Positions 59,162 through 64,000 of a stretch of 64,000 nt of DNA are shown here, piece by piece (position 1 is the first letter of the stretch; each line of letters starts with the position of its first letter). The stretch is from positions 28,301,501 through 28,365,500 of the forward strand of contig JBAIAC010000026.1 of NCBI GenBank assembly GCA_037349315.1, written 5' to 3'. The translations under genes were made by a program, and so were the position numbers. The notes beneath the pieces are model-generated. The model saw nothing but the letters and a program-made list of their open reading frames with translations, made no database searches and was not told the origin of the DNA. Origin of the DNA: Chelydra serpentina. Taxonomy: Eukaryota; Chordata; Testudines; Chelydridae.

Positions 59162-59494
59162 CAGAGATGGGTAACCTTTGGCAAGCGGCCCGTCAGGGAA
59201 ATCCTCTGGCGGGACAGGACGGTTTGTTTACCTGCAGTGTCTGTAGGTTCAGCCGATCGCAGCTCCCACTGGCCGTGGTTTGCCGTTCCAGGCCAATGCG
59301 GGTTGCAGGAAGCAGCGGCCAGCACATCACTCAGCCCTCGCCGCTTCTCGCAGTCCCCATTGGCCTGGAGCAGCGAACAGTAGCCAGCAGGAGCTGCGAT
59401 CGGCCGAACCTGCAGACGCTGCAGGTAAACAAACCATCCCGGCACGCCAGCGGATTTCCCTGACGGGCCGCGTGCCAAAGGTTGCCAATCCCTG
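59162..59494. mobile_element. Palindromic non-autonomous hAT with 8-bp target duplication
   Basis: Termini are 'cagagatgggtaacctttgg' on the left and 'ccaaaggttgccaatccctg' on the right. Identical flanks 'gtttatag' (59154-59161 and 59495-59502) are the hAT-type 8-bp duplication. Inverted internal blocks, such as 'gtttacctgcagtgtctg' and 'cagacgctgcaggtaaac', make the whole 333 bp a fold-back. Frames of 80-128 codons on both strands reflect this symmetry. Confidence 0.95.
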
Positions 59495-59502
59495 GTTTAT
59501 AG

Positions 59503-62500
59503 AAATAAATGTAAAGTAAATCTAAATATTGTTAATTCAATTTTAAATTTTCTCTGTGTCTATTTTCCCCTGCTCTCAGGATGTCCGGTCTCAATACTTG
59601 CTTTTCAGAAGTGAGTGTGCTGTGAAGACATCTCCAGCAAAACTCGGAACTCAGCAGAAATTCCACAAGAGGTTTGGAAACCATTGTTTTACATCAACCT
59701 GAGCTACATTTTGAGCAAACCCTTCTCTCTCCATTCTCCTGCTTCTGGGGAGGAATTTATGGTTTGGTGTTGAAAACCAATTAACTAAAATAAACAAAAT
59801 TGTCTAAACCAACACCACTTGAGTTGTAGAATATTGCTTGCAAAATTATAACCTGAGCTACCAGGACATATTACATATAGGACATTGTTTGCATTGGCAA
59901 CAATGACAAGACATGTTAAACCTAATTAAAAATGTTTGTGTTCAAATTTCAAAATTCATACAAATATCAAAACAACCATACATGATCTGGATGAATTCAT
60001 TTTGCCCATGTGTGAATACAAAGTCCCTCCACTCAGTCTATCTCCTATATGTTTTTTGGTTGGCTTCATTCCCACTTGACTGTCCTGCTCATTTACTATG
60101 CTTAACTATTTCACTATTGTAATAGTAATCTACATTTCCACTCAATTCTCAGTTTGCTACTGGTTTTTAGACCTACCAGAGCTATCAGAGAAACTGAGAT
60201 CTTAAGCAGTTGCTTGGCTGGAAAATATTCTTTGTAATGGTGATGATATGCAGCATGAATAAGATATCTTTATACAAAATGATTTTAACATGTTGGTCTT
60301 CCTTTCCATTGTCACTATATTCCTCTGTATATGATGGACATGTTATAATAACATACAGGAATTTACTAATGCTTACAGTGTAAACAAAAGCTCCACAAAT
60401 TTAATAAACTAGATTTACTTAATTTCTTCAGGAATAACAATACTATTTTTTTCACCAAAATGTCTGTGCCATGTCTGAATAGAAATAAAAGGAAAGCAGT
60501 AATTAGAGCAGGTTAAAATATATCCTCAAAGGATATTAAATATGCAAGAGCTCATCCATGAAAATTAGACTGCAATAGGTTACACCATGTATTGGCTTAT
60601 TTTGTAACATATCAAATCATCTCTCATGAATAAATATACCTAATAATGTTTAACTCTATAATTTAATACTACCCTATTAAAAATACTTTCTGACTCAACC
60701 TAGTTGTGTATTTGATCTTCTATGATTATTAGATTCTAAGTACACAATAATTAAATGTGCAACTTGTACTAACTTCGGCAAACATTTCAAGAGACTATGA
60801 ACTTTAATCCCTTTTAATAGATAATTTCAATAAATACTAATACCAGGGCTTGATAATTTACTTGGATAATGGTGTGAGTTAAAGAATAGAGAGTGCTGTG
60901 AAAGCTACTGTATATATTTAAAGTTAGCTCAGCTTCATCTGTTTTCTTACAGCAAAACAATTGGCCACTTCTTGAACTATTTTTTATTCTTGCAAACACC
61001 CACGTTACAATGTTCCCTTTCTGGGCAACAAAACTAACAAGAAAATCAGCTCTCTCCAAAGGTCTGGAACCACATCAAAGCTGGTGGTCTGAAACCCTCA
61101 TGCTGATATACTGCCTCATAAAGTAGTCTGTGACCCAGCTTCATGCCAGTTCATCTACCAAACAGCTCTGACCTTAAATGATCGTCAAAACCTTCCGAGA
61201 TTCCCTTATGGCTGAAACTAAATTGATTCTGATAACCCCATTGCACAGCCTGCTACCAACCTCACAGAACTGAGGGTCGCTTTGAAAAGTGACTTTTTGT
61301 TAACAAGTACTCATAAAGTGATGGTAACTTACAGGGGACCCCCTAGAATACTAACCTACAGCCACCACTGATTCTCTCCCTCTGGTAGTCATAACTGGCT
61401 GGCCAATGGTCAGGCCTGTGCTCCAGTTGCCATGGAGAAGGTCATCAAAGATTTTGTGACTCTTTCTCCTTTTCCCAGGAAAGGCTGCAGGGATTATAGG
61501 TAGATTCTGTTCCCTTTTTTACCTTGCTGCTTTCCAGGAGGAATTAAGATTTGCTACTGTTTGCTAGTTCTTTTAAAATTAAATTCATGGAGATATTAGC
61601 CCTCTGTGCCTTAAAAGAAATCAATATGAAGAGTGTAGCATTCAGCTAATTACCCCCCTTTTCCAGGCACAAAGAGTCGCATTACAATGTGACATTGTGC
61701 TGCCCTCTTTTTCTGAGATGCTTTCCTGGCATATCAGAGTCTGAACTATGCAAGGACCCCTTACATCTGCTCTTGCAACCTGCTAATTACAATACTGTAA
61801 TTAACTGCACACTAAAGCAATTACCTTCATATATCACGGTGTATGACAAGCAAAGAGCAACTTCCAGCTGAGGGGGCTTAGCTCAGCTCTCACTGGCTCA
61901 ACCAGATGGGGCCTCTCTTTTTGCCTCACCTGATACAGCTGCTGCCTGAGGACCATGAAGTGCCTGATTGTACTTTGAGCTGTAATAAAGTGAAAGATTT
62001 GTGCACACACATTATGGTCCAAATTCACTATGAACAAAAATGGCACAACTCCACGGAAGTCACTAAAGCTGTAGTCTGGGTCTTTGAAGTTAACCTGTGG
62101 AAGTGGACCTCTCATCTACCAATTCCTCCATCTGAACCTGCTCATCTGCCTTTAAACTGCTATTTCTGATCTTGGGTTCCTGCAAAAAAAATGGTGAGAT
62201 CCCAGCAATATCTCAAGCATCTCTTCATCCTCACAGAGTGCCTCTCATTCCTCATCACTTCGGTGCAAAGGTACCTATGTGCTGTCCAGGTCACCTCAAC
62301 CTCAAGGAAGGGTGAGCTATGAAGATTTCATCATATTCATCATAGAACAGGTGTCTTTTATGCCTTACTGGTGTGTCCCAGGCCTTATTATATTGGACTT
62401 TAAGTACCTTGATCTTCTCTCAGCATTGCTTACTACTCTGAGTGATGCCCATCTCAGTAGGTGCTAGATCACACAGTCATACACCAGTGTTGTGAATGAT

Positions 62501-64000
62501 CAAGTTCAGCTAGCCCTAGATCTCCCTTGATGTTCATATGTCAACCTCCATTCGACTGGGGCACACTCCTAGGAAGGCCATCTTTGAGACATGAGAATGA
62601 CAAAAGCAGAATAAAGCAAAGAAGTTGATCAATAGGAAAATAGCAAACAACTGAGTTCCACAGGGTTTGTGGCACCAAGAGTCTTCTAGCAAACATGACA
62701 TCTGTGCAGCGAAGTCCAGAGAGAAGATCAGGCAGGCCACTTAAAGCAGTACTGCGGAACTGTAGTGGAGAACTATATGAACTATGGGGGCTATTATACA
62801 AGCCATCCCTGTCTACATTAACGTTGCACTGGCATAGAGTGGCACAATGGAGCACCATCTGGTGGTTAGCCTTCCTCAGAGAAAATCTATTCCAAACAAC
62901 GTTGTGAGCACCTGGGTGCCATTGCAAACAATTGTGTGTGTGAAAACAATGAGTGCTGCAGATGAGACAGGAGGACTGAATGTGGTTAGCCTGCCAAATG
63001 CCTCTAGTGCAAACCAGACCATCTCTTGCTGGGGCACTCCATCTTGATGGAGCCATTTCATTATCTAGCTAGGCAAGAAGAGCCTGCTGTAAAATGTTAG
63101 TAGTACCCTTTGAAGTATGGACGCAGACACATCAAAGTGCATTTTCTTTCTCTACACCTTGTTTCTTAAAATCAGACAAAACGGTCAGCTTTAGTCTTTG
63201 GTGCTGCTGGTCGCTTACATTCTGGAAGTGAGAAACAAAAGCAGCAAATGCATGTTTCTTCTTGAAGTACTGCTTGCAGCATGAGGCAGATCTAATCAAA
63301 GACAAATCACAAAGGTTCTGATTTCTTCTGTTCAGTACTAACACCTAGGGGCAAGGTGGAAGAAGGAGATGTTTGATATCAAGGAACCATATTTCCTCAC
63401 ACCATTTACCAACTGATTTAATGAACACTGAATGGATTTATTCTACAAGGGAGAAAAATGTATTAAATCATATCAAAACCTTTACTTTGATGGCACTTCT
63501 GTAGCAGCATGCCACAGCTAGTCATATGTATTACATTTTTTATAATACTTCCCTGGGCTGATCCAGCCAAAGGTATGCGGGTGACTTTCTGGAGATGTGC
63601 AGTCCAACTGAAACCAATGGAACTAGTGCATGAGGAAAGTTACACAGATGTATAAGTGTCTACAGGATCAGGGCCTATCTCAGTAAGAACAAAATAGCAG
63701 GAAACAAACAGCAGGGTCGCCATAAGAATGAGGCTGCCTGCATGCAGTTCTTCGAAGTATAATTACAGCCGCACTGAAGCATGAATGTAGCCTAACATAT
63801 TTGGAACTGCTGTAATCAGTGTAATCATGCTGCCATTTCATTTACTTTCACACATTCTGTTAAGGCATTAGGACTGCTGTGTAGGCTGCTGGAATGATAC
63901 AGTTAATACTGCCCATTTATTTTGTTCATGCTGTTAAATAGTGTGGTTATTCTGCTATATTCATGCGGCTGTCATATGACTAAGTCTAAAGCAGCATACC
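59503..64000. other. Non-coding stretch
   Basis: No repeat with definable ends and no recognised exon. The longest frame is 171 codons on the minus strand (62541-63056). It overlaps plus-strand frames and shows no domain, so I do not call it. Near 62020-62060 'gtccaaattcactatgaac' looks like a MITE fragment. Confidence 0.45.

Noticed and set aside
62541..63056. 171-codon minus-strand open frame
   Set aside because: Overlapping plus-strand frames, no recognised motif, and a composition typical of chance frames. I cannot exclude a repeat, but I see no gene.

Overview
This is a 64 kb piece of vertebrate nuclear DNA. It is AT-rich, has no bacterial-style gene organisation, and is dominated by interspersed repeats. 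The repeat set points to a non-avian sauropsid, most likely a turtle. It includes a tRNA-derived SINE whose tail is a CR1 3' end, a CR1 LINE fragment ending in the octamer-type tail, Penelope-like 3' ends carrying the 'actaacacggctaccc' tail, many palindromic non-autonomous DNA transposons, and old L2/MIR-type relics. The species assignment is inference from repeat content. I see no convincing host protein-coding exon, no structural tRNA or rRNA gene, and no CRISPR array. The window reads as intergenic or intronic DNA.

Layout. 1-10 kb: mostly unique AT-rich DNA, with a minus-strand SINE (3908-4092), an LTR-like repeat (4355-4549) and two adjacent palindromes (5284-5599 and 5629-5822). 10-13 kb: a MITE (10291-10581), a cluster of three ZNF143-like motifs, and a 1.65 kb fold-back hAT transposon (11231-12876) built from two inverted copies of a transposase 3' end. 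13-25 kb: a second SINE (14039-14215), two related LTR-like repeats near 14.6-15.5 kb and 24.2-24.9 kb, and a hAT-like element at 23.6 kb. 25-35 kb: a CpG-rich fold-back repeat, a MIR-type relic, several palindromic MITEs, and a non-autonomous hAT at 34306-34705 with an 8-bp target duplication. 39.5 kb: a solo LTR with a 5-bp duplication. 44.9-45.6 kb: a decayed RNase H-bearing LINE on the minus strand. 47-49 kb: inverted Penelope-like copies and a CR1 3' fragment. 50.8-51.6 kb: an 850-bp palindromic element holding two tRNA-like segments in opposite orientation.

The most interesting part is 52.1-56.2 kb. Read on the minus strand it is a frameshifted relic of one large protein of roughly 1,200 residues. 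It has a cysteine-bearing N-terminus, central motifs and a CXC-type cysteine cluster near the C-terminus. It resembles a widespread but poorly characterised animal ORF family that I believe to be mobile. A younger GC-rich non-autonomous hAT (55569-56011) has inserted into it with a perfect 8-bp duplication.

The genes here do not form a working pathway. The window records successive waves of mobile elements: very old L2/MIR and the large ORF relic, then DNA transposons, then SINE, CR1 and LTR insertions. Family names below are from memory without database searches, and confidence is set accordingly.
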